From: DATGEP01 sp035310125
Lineage (GTDB): Bacteria; Chloroflexota; Ktedonobacteria; Ktedonobacterales; JADMIN01
Assembly (NCBI GenBank): GCA_035310125.1
Contig: DATGEP010000242.1
Coordinates: forward strand, 1-12,090
DNA: 12,090 nucleotides
Reading direction: 5' to 3'
Shown here: in pieces, positions 1-6,744 of the stretch
Layout of the letters: each line of letters begins with the position of its first letter
How positions within the stretch are numbered: position 1 is the first letter of the stretch
Translations under genes and position numbers: made by a program
The notes under the pieces: model-generated
Databases searched by the model: none
Seen by the model: only the letters and a program-made list of their open reading frames with translations
What the model was told of the DNA's origin: nothing

Positions 1-1080
1 CGAGCGTCGCGGCGGGGCCATCAGCTCCTTCGTACTGGCCGACGGTTAGGACGGGACCACCTGGAGCCGCCGCCACACCTATCAGGCCTCGCGCTGTATT
101 GCCAACGGGGCTGGCGACGAGGCTCCACTGCGATCCATTCCAGTGCTCGAGTACCGGAGTGATCGAGGAGACCGCGAAACGTCCGCCAACGGCCCACACA
201 TCACTCGCAGAGGCGGCGGCGACGCTTGCCAGCGAGAAGCCCCGACCGTTGCCAGGTTGCGCTGCGGAAACGCTGGACCACCTGGTGCCGTCCCAATGCT
301 CGATGATGGCGCTCGAGCCAAGACCGCAACCATGCGGACCGCCAAGCGATCCAGAGCCCACCGCCCAGATGCTGGTGGGCGAGACCGCCGCGATACTGGA
401 GAGGCCGTAATTATACGAATTAGGGGCACCCTGCATGAGCGTCCAGGCATGTCCGTCCCAATGCTCGATGAGCGACTGCGGTCCCGCATTACCGACGCTG
501 TTATCTCCGCCCACGGCCCAGACGTTGCCGGCCGAAAGCGCCACCACGGCGGCAAGGTTACGGTAGGGCTGGTTGCCATCTGGCGGGAGTGGTATCGCGG
601 CGCCGTTGACGATGCTCCAGGCGGTGCCGTCCCAATGCTCGATCAGCGGCTGTTGACCAGGGCCGTGATTGCCGGCGGCGGGAATCGTCGTGAAGCCGAC
701 CACCCAGGCATTGGTTGAAGAGACAGCCGCAACGCCACTGAGCTGACCGCTGGTCTCTCCAATGGACGGCGCTGGACTCACGCTCCAGGCGGTGCCGTTC
801 CAGTGCTCGATCAGCGGCTGCTCTACCCTATCCGTGTCCATCTGGTATCCGACGGCCCACACATCGCTGGCTGATGCGCCGGATACAGCTTGAAGCAGGT
901 TGTATCTCTGGCCGGGGCTGGGACTCGGCTGATAGGTCCACTGAGAGCCATTCCAGCGCTCGGTAAGCGTGCGTTGCAGGCTGTCCAGCCCCTCGTACTG
1001 GCCGACGGCCCACCCGTCCGCTGCCGAAAGTGCTGTCACCCCTGCAAAATTGCCTTCCTGGGCAACGCCGGGACTGGGAA
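1..1080 (-). repeat. Degenerate tandem blade repeats inside the lipoprotein gene
   Basis: The DNA word covering the E-H-W-(D/N)-G segment recurs at about 131, 287, 448, 622, 793 and 944 on the plus strand as variants of CCGTCCCAATGCTCGAT or CCATTCCAGTGCTCGA. It is spaced about 150-175 bp, i.e. one blade each. The blades near 30-45 and 990-1006 share GTACTGGCCGACGG (protein VGQYEG), which suggests recent internal duplication or conversion between blades. This is coding repeat structure and not an intergenic element. Confidence 0.75.
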
Positions 1081-1336
1081 TCGTGCTCCAACCGTGCGAA
1101 ACGGGCGTAGCTGATGGCTTCGGCGTCGCGCTGGCATGGCGGGCGGTGCTACTACCCCCGCACGCGGCCAGCGAGCAGATGAGAAACGCTACTACTATGC
1201 TTGTCACTGCTGTCCCAGAGCGTCCGACCGGTCCGCGCCGCCATCTTGACCACCTGGACTTGATAGCTATCACGATAGACGCTGCCTTTCCGATGTGTGA
1301 TGGGTGAATGCCTCGGAGGGGGTGCTCTCTTTTCAT
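1..1336 (-). CDS. Secreted lipoprotein with beta-propeller-like WAVG/EHW repeats, N-terminal part
   Basis: The minus-strand frame is open from the start codon to base 1, so the gene is cut by the left edge and only the N-terminal ~445 residues are seen. A hydrophobic stretch (AVTSIVVAFLICSL) ends in a lipobox LAAC followed by GGSS. The Cys codon is at 1162-1160, so export by a type II signal peptide and lipid anchoring is expected. A Ser/Thr/Pro linker follows, then about seven repeats of ~50-60 residues, each with a V/I-W-A-V-G strand and a following I-E-H-W-D/N-G-T-x-W-S strand. This pattern is that of Kelch/WD-like propeller blades common in extracytoplasmic proteins of Chloroflexota and Actinomycetota; ligand unknown. 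Start is uncertain. ATG 1336 has a GGCGGG-type ribosome site but puts Cys at residue 59, long for a signal peptide. GTG 1273 puts Cys at residue 38 behind an Arg-rich n-region and may be the real start. Confidence 0.82.
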   Translation of the reverse strand, partial: MKREHPLRGIHPSHIGKAASIVIAIKSRWSRWRRGPVGRSGTAVTSIVVAFLICSLAACGGSSTARHASATPKPSATPVSHGWSTIPSPGVAQEGNFAGVTALSAADGWAVGQYEGLDSLQRTLTERWNGSQWTYQPSPSPGQRYNLLQAVSGASASDVWAVGYQMDTDRVEQPLIEHWNGTAWSVSPAPSIGETSGQLSGVAAVSSTNAWVVGFTTIPAAGNHGPGQQPLIEHWDGTAWSIVNGAAIPLPPDGNQPYRNLAAVVALSAGNVWAVGGDNSVGNAGPQSLIEHWDGHAWTLMQGAPNSYNYGLSSIAAVSPTSIWAVGSGSLGGPHGCGLGSSAIIEHWDGTRWSSVSAAQPGNGRGFSLASVAAASASDVWAVGGRFAVSSITPVLEHWNGSQWSLVASPVGNTARGLIGVAAAPGGPVLTVGQYEGADGPAATL

Positions 1337-1378
1337 CGCCCGCCTACACCGTATGACGCATTGATGGCCCGCATGCAG

Positions 1379-1394
1379 TGTGAAGCACGTCACA
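1379..1394. promoter_or_regulatory. CRP/FNR-family-type operator, TGTGA-N6-TCACA
   Basis: The sequence TGTGAAGCACGTCACA is a perfect match to the two half-sites TGTGA and TCACA with a 6-bp spacer, the core recognised by cAMP-receptor-protein-type regulators in other bacteria. It lies in the 234-bp gap between the divergent lipoprotein (start 1336 minus, 43 bp away) and the membrane protein (start 1571 plus). It could therefore serve either gene. No convincing -35/-10 pair was found beside it, so its role as activator or repressor site is open. The regulator is not in the window. Confidence 0.5.
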
Positions 1395-1570
1395 ATACCG
1401 CATGCCAGCGCCATAGCAATCCAAGGAAATTCTCAGGTTGAGCGTGTAGGATTCGTCGCTGGGATACGCTATCCTGAAGCGCATACGCGCTTTCCAAATG
1501 TTGACCAGATGCGGCGCGAAGGCCATCTCCCAGTTACGGGCGTGATGCCAGCGTCGCGAAGGAGACCTGC

Positions 1571-2266
1571 ATGGCCCAGCAGCCACGGCGTAGCCGCACT
1601 ACCTTCTTGTGGGGCGTGCTCTCTGGTATCATCCTCGCGCTTCTCATTGTCCTCGACCGTCTCGTTCTCGCGGGCCAGCTTCGTCACGCTGGGCTGGACG
1701 CCAGTCTCGTCGCAGTCCTCCTCTCGCGCGTTGTGCTGTACATTCTTGGTCTGGCGCTGTTTTTCCTCGCCGGACTGTTTGCCGCGCGCCGCTCCGGCGC
1801 TGTGGAATCTGGCGTGTTCGCGGGCCTTCTCGCCGGAGGACTCGCGGGCCTCACGAATCTGGTATTCGCCGTTCTCGCCGCTGGCGCGGCGCGGCGCCGG
1901 CTCCCGCGTGTCGCCACGGCACGCCATGCGCTCCCTGCCCTGCATGCCGCTGCCGCTGCCGGCATCAGCAGCGGCGTTGTCGCATTCGTCGTCGTGAGTC
2001 TCGTCGGCGCGGGTGCGGGTGCGCTTGGCGGGCTGGCGGGTAGAAGGGTGGGTGGGCGCGGGCAGCCGTTCCACGGCGGTGGTGGCCCTTCCACATTCGG
2101 CTATCCGCCGGGCGCGCCGCAAGCGCCCGCGAGCGGCTACGGCTCGCCCATGCCTCCCACGGAATACATACCAGCGACTCCTCCCCCACCTGGATACACC
2201 CCTCCGATGCCGCCAGGGTATGTCCCCGGCAACGACGACCCCACGATCCAGACAGGTGCGCCGTAA
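1571..2266 (+). CDS. Four-helix membrane protein with Gly/Pro/Tyr-rich cytoplasmic-type tail
   Basis: The product is 231 residues. The start is set by AAGGAG at 1559-1564, six bases before ATG 1571. It has a basic N-terminus (QPRRSR) followed by hydrophobic segments at about residues 12-34, 46-70, 81-104 and 124-155. The third and fourth are very rich in Ala, Gly and Leu. From about residue 160 to the end the chain is low-complexity and rich in Gly, Pro and Tyr, with near-repeats PPGYTPPMPPGYVPG. It is probably an integral membrane protein with a disordered tail. I do not recognise a family, and the tail resembles those of many unrelated small membrane proteins. It precedes the PRTase gene by about 200 bp with an independent promoter between, so co-transcription is not required. 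Confidence 0.8.
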   Translation: MAQQPRRSRTTFLWGVLSGIILALLIVLDRLVLAGQLRHAGLDASLVAVLLSRVVLYILGLALFFLAGLFAARRSGAVESGVFAGLLAGGLAGLTNLVFAVLAAGAARRRLPRVATARHALPALHAAAAAGISSGVVAFVVVSLVGAGAGALGGLAGRRVGGRGQPFHGGGGPSTFGYPPGAPQAPASGYGSPMPPTEYIPATPPPPGYTPPMPPGYVPGNDDPTIQTGAP

Positions 2267-2334
2267 GCGAAAATGTCCAGGGGCGGTGGCGCGTAGCCTG
2301 AGTCGTATAAATCATGGCGGCAAGCGACGGTGTG

Positions 2335-2343
2335 TGCTATAAT
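2335..2343 (+). promoter_or_regulatory. Extended -10 promoter upstream of the OPRT-like gene
   Basis: TGCTATAAT is a perfect TATAAT hexamer (2338-2343) preceded by the TGn extension. No good -35 lies 17 bp upstream (TGGCGG), which is tolerated by extended -10 promoters. Transcription would begin near 2350, giving a leader of ~125 bases before the preferred start at 2474. The element overlaps the alternative start codons GTG 2330 and ATG 2342, which argues against those starts. Confidence 0.5.
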
Positions 2344-2473
2344 GCGCGGCGCCGTGCTTCCTTCAGAAGATCTGGCGGACGCCGCGCGGCTGTCTGGCGA
2401 AGAGCGACGGATAGGTCTGGTCGCGCTGGTCCGGCGCACAGGCACAATTCCCCACGGAGGACGCGATACCCTC

Positions 2474-3166
2474 ATGATGCACAAAGACCAGGCGCTGGAC
2501 AACCTATGGCTCGCTCGTGCGATGTATGAGCTGGGAGCCGTCAGCTTTGGCGATTTCACCCTCGGTGGCAGCACCGTAAACTCCCCCGTCTTCGTCAACC
2601 CCAAGCTGCTCATCAGCAATCCCACCGCGCTCCGTGTCGCCGCCAAGCTGATGAGCCAGGAAGTGGCGCTCGCCCAATCGCTGCGGCGCACCAAGATGCA
2701 GCCGTACGATGTGGTCGCGGGGGTGCCGGTTGGTGGATTGCTGCTCGCGACCGCCTTCTCGCTCGAAACCTCCACGCCCCTCATCTATCCACGTATGAAG
2801 CCGGAAGGCACCGGTCCACGTGGCGTCGAAGGCCGCTTCACGTCTGGCACGCGTGCGCTCGTCATTGACGATCTCATCACCGGTGGCAGCAGCATCCTGG
2901 AGATCGTACGCTTCCTGAGCGATCATGGAGTCCATGTCCACGACGCCGTTGTGCTGGTAGATCGTGATCAGGGCGCGAATTCACGGCTCAAGCACGCGGG
3001 TATCAACCTCATCAGCATCCTGAAGCTGGATGTGATGATGAACCTGTACCGCTCCAGCGGTTTCATAGACGAAGAGCAGCACGAGCGCTACCTCGCCTAC
3101 ACACGCTCCGCTCGCCAGATCAACAGCGATGAACAAGCGCACGACGCGGGCGAGAGTGGCGCCTAG
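2474..3166 (+). CDS. pyrE: Orotate phosphoribosyltransferase-like PRTase
   Basis: Type I phosphoribosyltransferase, 230 residues from ATG 2474, the usual OPRT size. OPRT converts orotate and PRPP to orotidine 5'-phosphate in pyrimidine synthesis. Seen in order: FGDFTL and SPVFVNPKLLISNP (residues ~25-50), the family's N-terminal substrate segment; VVAGVPVGG (80-88), the pyrophosphate loop; RMKPEGTGPRGVEG (107-120), the mobile catalytic loop; ALVIDDLITGGSS (128-140), the PRPP-binding signature with the DD pair. The mobile loop is shorter than the canonical R-K-x-x-K-x-H/Y-G form and lacks an obvious second lysine, so activity or substrate may differ. GGAGG at 2456-2460 lies 13 bases before 2474, rather far. 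The frame stays open up to GTG 2330, so a longer N-terminus (for example from GTG 2354) cannot be excluded. No other pyrimidine gene is nearby. Confidence 0.8.
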   Translation: MMHKDQALDNLWLARAMYELGAVSFGDFTLGGSTVNSPVFVNPKLLISNPTALRVAAKLMSQEVALAQSLRRTKMQPYDVVAGVPVGGLLLATAFSLETSTPLIYPRMKPEGTGPRGVEGRFTSGTRALVIDDLITGGSSILEIVRFLSDHGVHVHDAVVLVDRDQGANSRLKHAGINLISILKLDVMMNLYRSSGFIDEEQHERYLAYTRSARQINSDEQAHDAGESGA

Positions 3167-3271
3167 AGCATAGAGCGCCGGCGTGGACCAGCGGTAGGTT
3201 GTGCGCTGCCTCCCGCACGGTCTCCCAGCAGGCGGCATGACGACTCTACCGGCGCGCTAGCGGCGCGTGCT

Positions 3272-3973
3272 CTACTGCTCCGGCTTTCCCCACAGCTGCG
3301 TCTCCGCCCATACCAGCTCGATTGCCGCGCTGATGTGGTCAACGCTGCCTGCCGTCAGCGCCGCGAGCAGCCCGCTCATGCCGTAGCCGCGCACCACCAC
3401 ATCCGTCCAAATCGTCCGTCCGCTCGTGTACGGTCGCCGTTCATGCAGAGCGATTCGTAGCGCCGTCATGTACGCGAACTGCCAGGCAGTGTAGTGGATG
3501 CGCGGCAAATCGCCCATGCGAGCCGCGTTGTGGTATTTACCGCGCCCCTCGAACGCATGCCACCAGGCCGTGTGCGCGGCCTCCGCGAACGCTCCATCGG
3601 GGATGTCGCGCGCCGCCCTCCAGAGCGTCGGAAAGAAGCCGGTGGGATCCCAGAGCACGAGGTGGCGCCGATATTGGTCCGCCTCGATGCCCCAGGCGGG
3701 CGTGACACGCCGCGACGCCGCCAGCATACGGGCGGCAGGGACCATTGTGTACTCAACCAGAATCCCTTGCTCGAAGCAATACGCGTCCGCGTATTCGACA
3801 GTCTCATCCGTGATGATAGTAAGCTCCACATCGGACTCCGCACTGGCTTCCGCACGCGCGACGGAACCGTAAACCGCCGCGGCGATCAGGTGCTCGCCGT
3901 GTTCCGCATGCACGCGCGCAAAGACGCGCTGAGCGACTGCCAGCCGCGCCGCGTTGGGGTCAGTCTCACTCAT
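3272..3973 (-). CDS. Kanamycin nucleotidyltransferase (ANT(4'))-like nucleotidyltransferase
   Basis: The product is 233 residues, close to ANT(4')'s ~253. Enzymes of this fold transfer AMP to an aminoglycoside 4'-hydroxyl. The N-terminal domain has VYGSVAR (34-40) and SDVEL (47-51), the GS...D-x-E nucleotidyltransferase motif, then a third acidic residue in LVEYT (E74). The C-terminal half follows the KNTase C-domain pattern. AFEGRGKYHN (140-149) matches the FEYAGKWRN segment that holds catalytic Glu145 and Lys149 in ANT(4') (here E142, K146). ALHERRPYTSGRTIWTDV (171-188) matches its LHHRICYTTSASVLTEA segment. The start is ATG 3973 behind AAGGGGGGAG; an upstream in-frame ATG at 4090 overlaps a likely promoter. 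The substrate is inferred and could be another hydroxylated compound. The gene is convergent with the OPRT-like gene, with a 105-bp gap holding GC-rich imperfect repeats but no clear terminator. Confidence 0.8.
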   Translation of the reverse strand: MSETDPNAARLAVAQRVFARVHAEHGEHLIAAAVYGSVARAEASAESDVELTIITDETVEYADAYCFEQGILVEYTMVPAARMLAASRRVTPAWGIEADQYRRHLVLWDPTGFFPTLWRAARDIPDGAFAEAAHTAWWHAFEGRGKYHNAARMGDLPRIHYTAWQFAYMTALRIALHERRPYTSGRTIWTDVVVRGYGMSGLLAALTAGSVDHISAAIELVWAETQLWGKPEQ

Positions 3974-4088
3974 GCTCCCCCCCTTTTTACATCGCCCGGG
4001 ATAACCGTATGGCGTGTCACTCGCCGCGCAGTCCCAGATTTCCGCACGTTTTGGAGTGAGAATGACATAAAGCCGGGCGATATAGCCC

Positions 4089-4116
4089 ATTATGGCTAGT
4101 GGGCCGATTCGCGCAA
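4089..4116 (-). promoter_or_regulatory. Candidate promoter of the ANT(4')-like gene
   Basis: Read on the minus strand, TTGCGC (4116-4111) and CATAAT (4094-4089) are separated by 16 bp. This would start transcription near 4082 and leave a ~110-base leader before ATG 3973. The match is moderate and rests on pattern only. Confidence 0.35.
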
Positions 4117-4228
4117 AATACTACGGAAAACCGTGGGGCGCGCAGTGGGGAGTGTCGGCTATACTCTTGCCGGACGATGACGACGATCCGGCGCGAACGA
4201 GCGCCAGGCAAGCGGGGACCTCTCTTGT

Positions 4229-4268
4229 GGGGGGCAATTTCATCGCATGATGCGATGGGTTGCCCCCC
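4229..4268. repeat. Long interrupted palindrome
   Basis: An outer arm GGGGGGCAA (4229-4237) pairs with TTGCCCCCC (4260-4268). An inner arm CATCGCA (4241-4247) pairs with TGCGATG (4251-4257) across a TGA loop. Three T and two G residues separate the two stems and can partly wobble-pair in RNA. On the plus strand CCTCCTTTTATC follows, but no plus-strand gene precedes it. In the minus direction, where the AIM24 gene ends upstream, no T run follows. It is therefore not a typical terminator; an operator, an RNA structure or the remnant of a small repeat element are alternatives. Confidence 0.7.
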
Positions 4269-4281
4269 CCTCCTTTTATCC

Positions 4282-4320
4282 CCCATGTCTCCCATGTCTC
4301 CCATGTCTCCCATGTCTCCC
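4282..4320. repeat. Tandem repeat, 9-bp unit CCCATGTCT, 4.3 copies
   Basis: Four exact copies of CCCATGTCT run from 4282 to 4317, and a partial CCC follows. The unit is a multiple of three and its rise or fall would keep reading frame, but no coding gene spans it. It looks like a slippage-prone intergenic minisatellite. Confidence 0.92.
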
Positions 4321-4396
4321 TTTACCCCCTCGCACCTGAGAGCTGATCTTCTGCCAGAGCCGTCCGATGAGCGTGATAGAAACAGAGGCTGGACAC

Positions 4397-4417
4397 ATGC
4401 CCCTAAAGCTGGGGCAT
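4397..4417 (-). terminator. Possible 3' hairpin of the AIM24 gene
   Basis: ATGCCCC (4397-4403) and GGGGCAT (4411-4417) form a perfect 7-bp stem with a 7-base loop, 28 bases past the AIM24 stop codon on the minus strand. There is no clear U run after it on either strand, so rho-independent termination is doubtful; it may only protect the 3' end. Confidence 0.35.
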
Positions 4418-4444
4418 CAGTAACGGGTGCAGCGAAAATGGTCG

Positions 4445-5155
4445 CTACTCGGTAGTAGGCAGGTGAACGTACATAGATTGAATGCCTACGCGGCCAGGGC
4501 CGGTGAAGCGATTGAAGATGAGCCGACCCGCGCCGCCGAGAATACCTGTGCGCAGGCCGTAGACGATGGGGTCCATCCGTACGGACTCGTCACGGTAGAT
4601 CCAGCCGCCCGGCTCGACATCTATCTGCTCGCCGGGGGCCAGCACTTTCTCGAAGACGTTCCCGTAGCCATGCAGCCAGACGACACCTTCGGTATGAGTG
4701 GCGGCGAAGCGGTCCACAAAGAAGCCGGTTGAGCCATAGAGCATGTTGGCGATGCCCTTCTGGCGCGTGAAGCCGTACTCTAGATTGGCTGTGGCGGCAA
4801 GGAATTGATGCTCGCGCACCTCGATGGCGGCGCCTGGCGGCAGGTGCAGCGGGAACACGTGGCCCGCGCCATCGCGCGAGAAGGCGACCTCGCCGGGTCC
4901 GCGCGCCTCGGTCATGAAGATTTGCATGCCCGCGATCATGCGCTTGAACGCGCCTTTGACGGCATGGATGCCGATGTCGAGCGGTGGGTCTTTCCAGAGT
5001 ACGACGTGATGCTCGAAGAAGACTGGCACGGTGCCGTCCAGCCAGACATGCAGAACGGGAACAAGCTCGCCCTGGATACGGTAGCGCAGGCCGGGCGCCT
5101 GTCCATCGAGGATGTTTGTGGGTAGCAGGGTCGGTGGGTTGGGTCCGTAGCTCAT
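4445..5155 (-). CDS. AIM24 family protein
   Basis: The product is 236 residues from ATG 5155, preceded by AAGGGAT ten bases upstream. The frame continues upstream to 5260 but without a ribosome site or family-like sequence. The chain is mostly predicted strand with regular turns, as in the double beta-barrel AIM24/TIGR00266 family. Family-like features include the early region holding LYRIQ-type strands, LAPGEQIDVEPGGWIYRDESV in the C-terminal half (the common 'pGe.i.vepG.....d.sv' segment), and GPGRVGIQSMYVHLP at the end (the family's closing GpGrvwlQs motif). There is no signal peptide or membrane helix. The bacterial function is not known; the yeast namesake is a mitochondrial inner-membrane organisation factor. 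It is transcribed away from the two-helix membrane protein gene at 5379 and stands alone. Confidence 0.82.
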   Translation of the reverse strand: MSYGPNPPTLLPTNILDGQAPGLRYRIQGELVPVLHVWLDGTVPVFFEHHVVLWKDPPLDIGIHAVKGAFKRMIAGMQIFMTEARGPGEVAFSRDGAGHVFPLHLPPGAAIEVREHQFLAATANLEYGFTRQKGIANMLYGSTGFFVDRFAATHTEGVVWLHGYGNVFEKVLAPGEQIDVEPGGWIYRDESVRMDPIVYGLRTGILGGAGRLIFNRFTGPGRVGIQSMYVHLPTTE

Positions 5156-5320
5156 TCTAAGAGATCCCTTCGTACTCGTGTTCGCGTGATTTTGTATTGT
5201 CGCTGGGGGGAAGCTCCCGCGTGGGCAGCTTGATGAACAGGAATACGGTCCGGGCGCCACCGAGTTTCAGCGGTGAGACGAACTCCGCCAGCGTGGCGGT
5301 CATGGTGATTAACCCGTCTA

Positions 5321-5329
5321 TGGTAGAAT
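5321..5329 (+). promoter_or_regulatory. Extended -10 promoter of the 5379 gene
   Basis: TGGTAGAAT fits TGn plus a -10 hexamer TAGAAT (5324-5329), with no strong -35. Transcription would start near 5336, about 43 bases before the GTG start. The rest of the 223-bp divergent gap (5156-5378) shows no clear promoter for the AIM24 gene on the minus strand. Confidence 0.45.
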
Positions 5330-5378
5330 GGTGAGGATTCCGAGCGGCACGTCAAAAACGGGAAGGCTGAGGGGATAG

Positions 5379-6557
5379 GTGTTGGGAGACCGGATTATCG
5401 CATATACCGGCAAGCTGCTCGTGCATACCGTACGGGCGCTTCTCGTTTGCTGGCAGCGGATGGTACGGCTGGGGCTGAGCGTCGGCGTACTCAGCGGCTT
5501 CGTTGCCCTGGTGTTCGGCGTCCTCGTGACGCATGCGTTTCCGCCCGCGCCGCTCACCTGGGTAGCCGCGCTGCTCTTTGGGGTCGCGTTGGGCTACGCC
5601 GCCGCGATGACGGTGCTGGCCGATGAGATGCTGCTGAGCATCCTTGATTTGATTCGTATGCTGGAGGGCGACGTGAAGGCGGGCCTGCGCGCCGCCGCAG
5701 TGGCCGCTGAGCGCGAGGCGGGTGTAGCCGGGCGTGGCGTGATGCGCTTCCTGGGGCATCGCCGCCCACCGCCGCCAGAGACTGCTCCGGCGCCAAGCCA
5801 GGCGTCGCCCTCACAGCCATTGATGACGGTGTCCTCGGTGGCACGCCACGAGCCGGGACTGAGCCAGGCCAGTGAGACGCTGGCCGCCATCGCCGCGACG
5901 GAACACTTCATCCATACCGCGCCGCGCCCGAAAGTAAATGCGCGCCCAGTCCGCGCCGATCTGCTGCCGCGTATCGGGTGGGCGAGCGACGATGCGGGCA
6001 CACAGCCAGCACCGGAAGCGGTTGTTGCCGCCGCGCCCGCGCTCGCCGAAATGCCGCCGCTTCCTATTCGCACCCTGCGCGGCCAGCCGCGTGAAGCCGT
6101 AGTGGTGAAGGATACCGGCCTGACGCTACCGGCCGGAACCACCGGTTTGGTGGCCACATGGGATGACGCCCCAACGCAGTCCGCCGCTCAGGAAGAGGCG
6201 GGATACGAGCCGGCGGCGATACCAGCGGTACGGGATGCTGGCGCGGAGCAATTTGCGCCTTCGGACGATACGCACGTGCTGGATACGCTCGTCGAGCCCC
6301 CGGCTGAGGAAATCGCAGGCGACGACACAGCACCGGATGCGTCTGTGCCAGAGTCGGAACCAGCCGGCGGCGATACCGCGCCCGCGATGGATTACGCACC
6401 CACAGCCGCCGCGCCATCCGCCGAGACTAATCGGGAAGAGCACGGTATCTGGACGCGCATCAGCCGGGCACTGATCGGCAACACCACAGTGCCTCTTCGC
6501 GAGGAGGGCATGCAGGGAAATCCAGGCGCGGGCCGTTCTGAGACGGGCCAGATCTAG
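5379..6557 (+). CDS. Two-helix membrane protein with long disordered acidic tail, unknown function
   Basis: The product is 392 residues from GTG 5379; TTG 5382 is equally placed behind GAGGGG (5369-5374). After ~28 residues with basic and aromatic character there are two hydrophobic helices at about 30-53 and 58-80, joined by a short Pro-rich turn (HAFPPAPL). A likely helical stretch (LADEMLLSILDLIRMLEGDVKAGLRAAAVAAERE, ~80-113) follows. Then come ~265 residues rich in Ala, Pro, Glu and Asp with few hydrophobic blocks, ending in a short amphipathic segment (GIWTRISRALIG, ~350-362). No enzyme motif was seen. Probably a helical hairpin in the membrane with a cytoplasmic unstructured arm that could recruit partners. 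I do not recognise the family. GC bias of codon third positions matches the neighbours. Confidence 0.75.
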   Translation: MLGDRIIAYTGKLLVHTVRALLVCWQRMVRLGLSVGVLSGFVALVFGVLVTHAFPPAPLTWVAALLFGVALGYAAAMTVLADEMLLSILDLIRMLEGDVKAGLRAAAVAAEREAGVAGRGVMRFLGHRRPPPPETAPAPSQASPSQPLMTVSSVARHEPGLSQASETLAAIAATEHFIHTAPRPKVNARPVRADLLPRIGWASDDAGTQPAPEAVVAAAPALAEMPPLPIRTLRGQPREAVVVKDTGLTLPAGTTGLVATWDDAPTQSAAQEEAGYEPAAIPAVRDAGAEQFAPSDDTHVLDTLVEPPAEEIAGDDTAPDASVPESEPAGGDTAPAMDYAPTAAAPSAETNREEHGIWTRISRALIGNTTVPLREEGMQGNPGAGRSETGQI

Positions 6558-6640
6558 CGGCAAGTGCGCCGGTGTCAGAGCACGTTCTCCGTTTTCTTAT
6601 GTCTGTCTCATCTTCCCCTCAGTTCTGGCTTAGGTCGCGT

Positions 6641-6649
6641 TGATACACT
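6641..6649 (+). promoter_or_regulatory. Weak extended -10 upstream of the winged-helix gene
   Basis: TGATACACT (TGn plus TACACT) lies about 96 bases before ATG 6745 in the 187-bp gap 6558-6744. There is no good -35. No other site or small gene was seen in this gap. Confidence 0.28.
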
Positions 6650-6744
6650 CGATGTGGTGCCAGGGAACGAGCGGCCAGGCAGTACTGCCACGCCGTTTCC
6701 TGCCCGGTAGCTTCAGGAGCCGAACCAGACGCGGAGGAACCACA

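Larger units (their letters stand above)
3974..4444. other. Gene-free 471-bp region with several repeats
   Basis: No convincing gene lies here. Short plus- and minus-strand frames (4099-4455 plus, 4017-4313 minus) translate the tandem repeat into MSP- or MGD-type runs and have no ribosome site or family pattern. The stretch holds the promoter and leader of the ANT(4')-like gene, a long imperfect palindrome (4229-4268), a 9-bp tandem repeat (4282-4320) and a GC-rich hairpin (4397-4417), described separately. The homopolymer G and C runs near 4229 and 4263 are unusual for the window. Confidence 0.6.

Noticed and set aside
82..1114. Several frames of 60-190 codons on both strands
   Set aside because: They are shadows of the open lipoprotein frame, which alone shows repeat structure, a signal peptide and a lipobox.
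1438..1475. Possible -35/-10 pair (TTGAGC and TACGCT) for the membrane protein
   Set aside because: The spacing is 21 bp and the hexamers are poor.
1469..2122. A 217-codon minus-strand frame
   Set aside because: It is antisense to the membrane protein gene, Arg/Glu-rich with no family pattern; the plus frame has a ribosome site and clear membrane helices.
3974..4090. Extended start of the nucleotidyltransferase at 4090
   Set aside because: It overlaps the likely -10 element, whereas ATG 3973 has a strong ribosome site and gives the family length.
4282..4320. CRISPR-like array
   Set aside because: The units are 9 bp with no spacers; it is a simple tandem repeat.
4099..4455. A 118-codon plus frame over the 9-bp repeat
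   Set aside because: It has no ribosome site, the repeat gives a low-complexity MSP run, and the remainder looks random.
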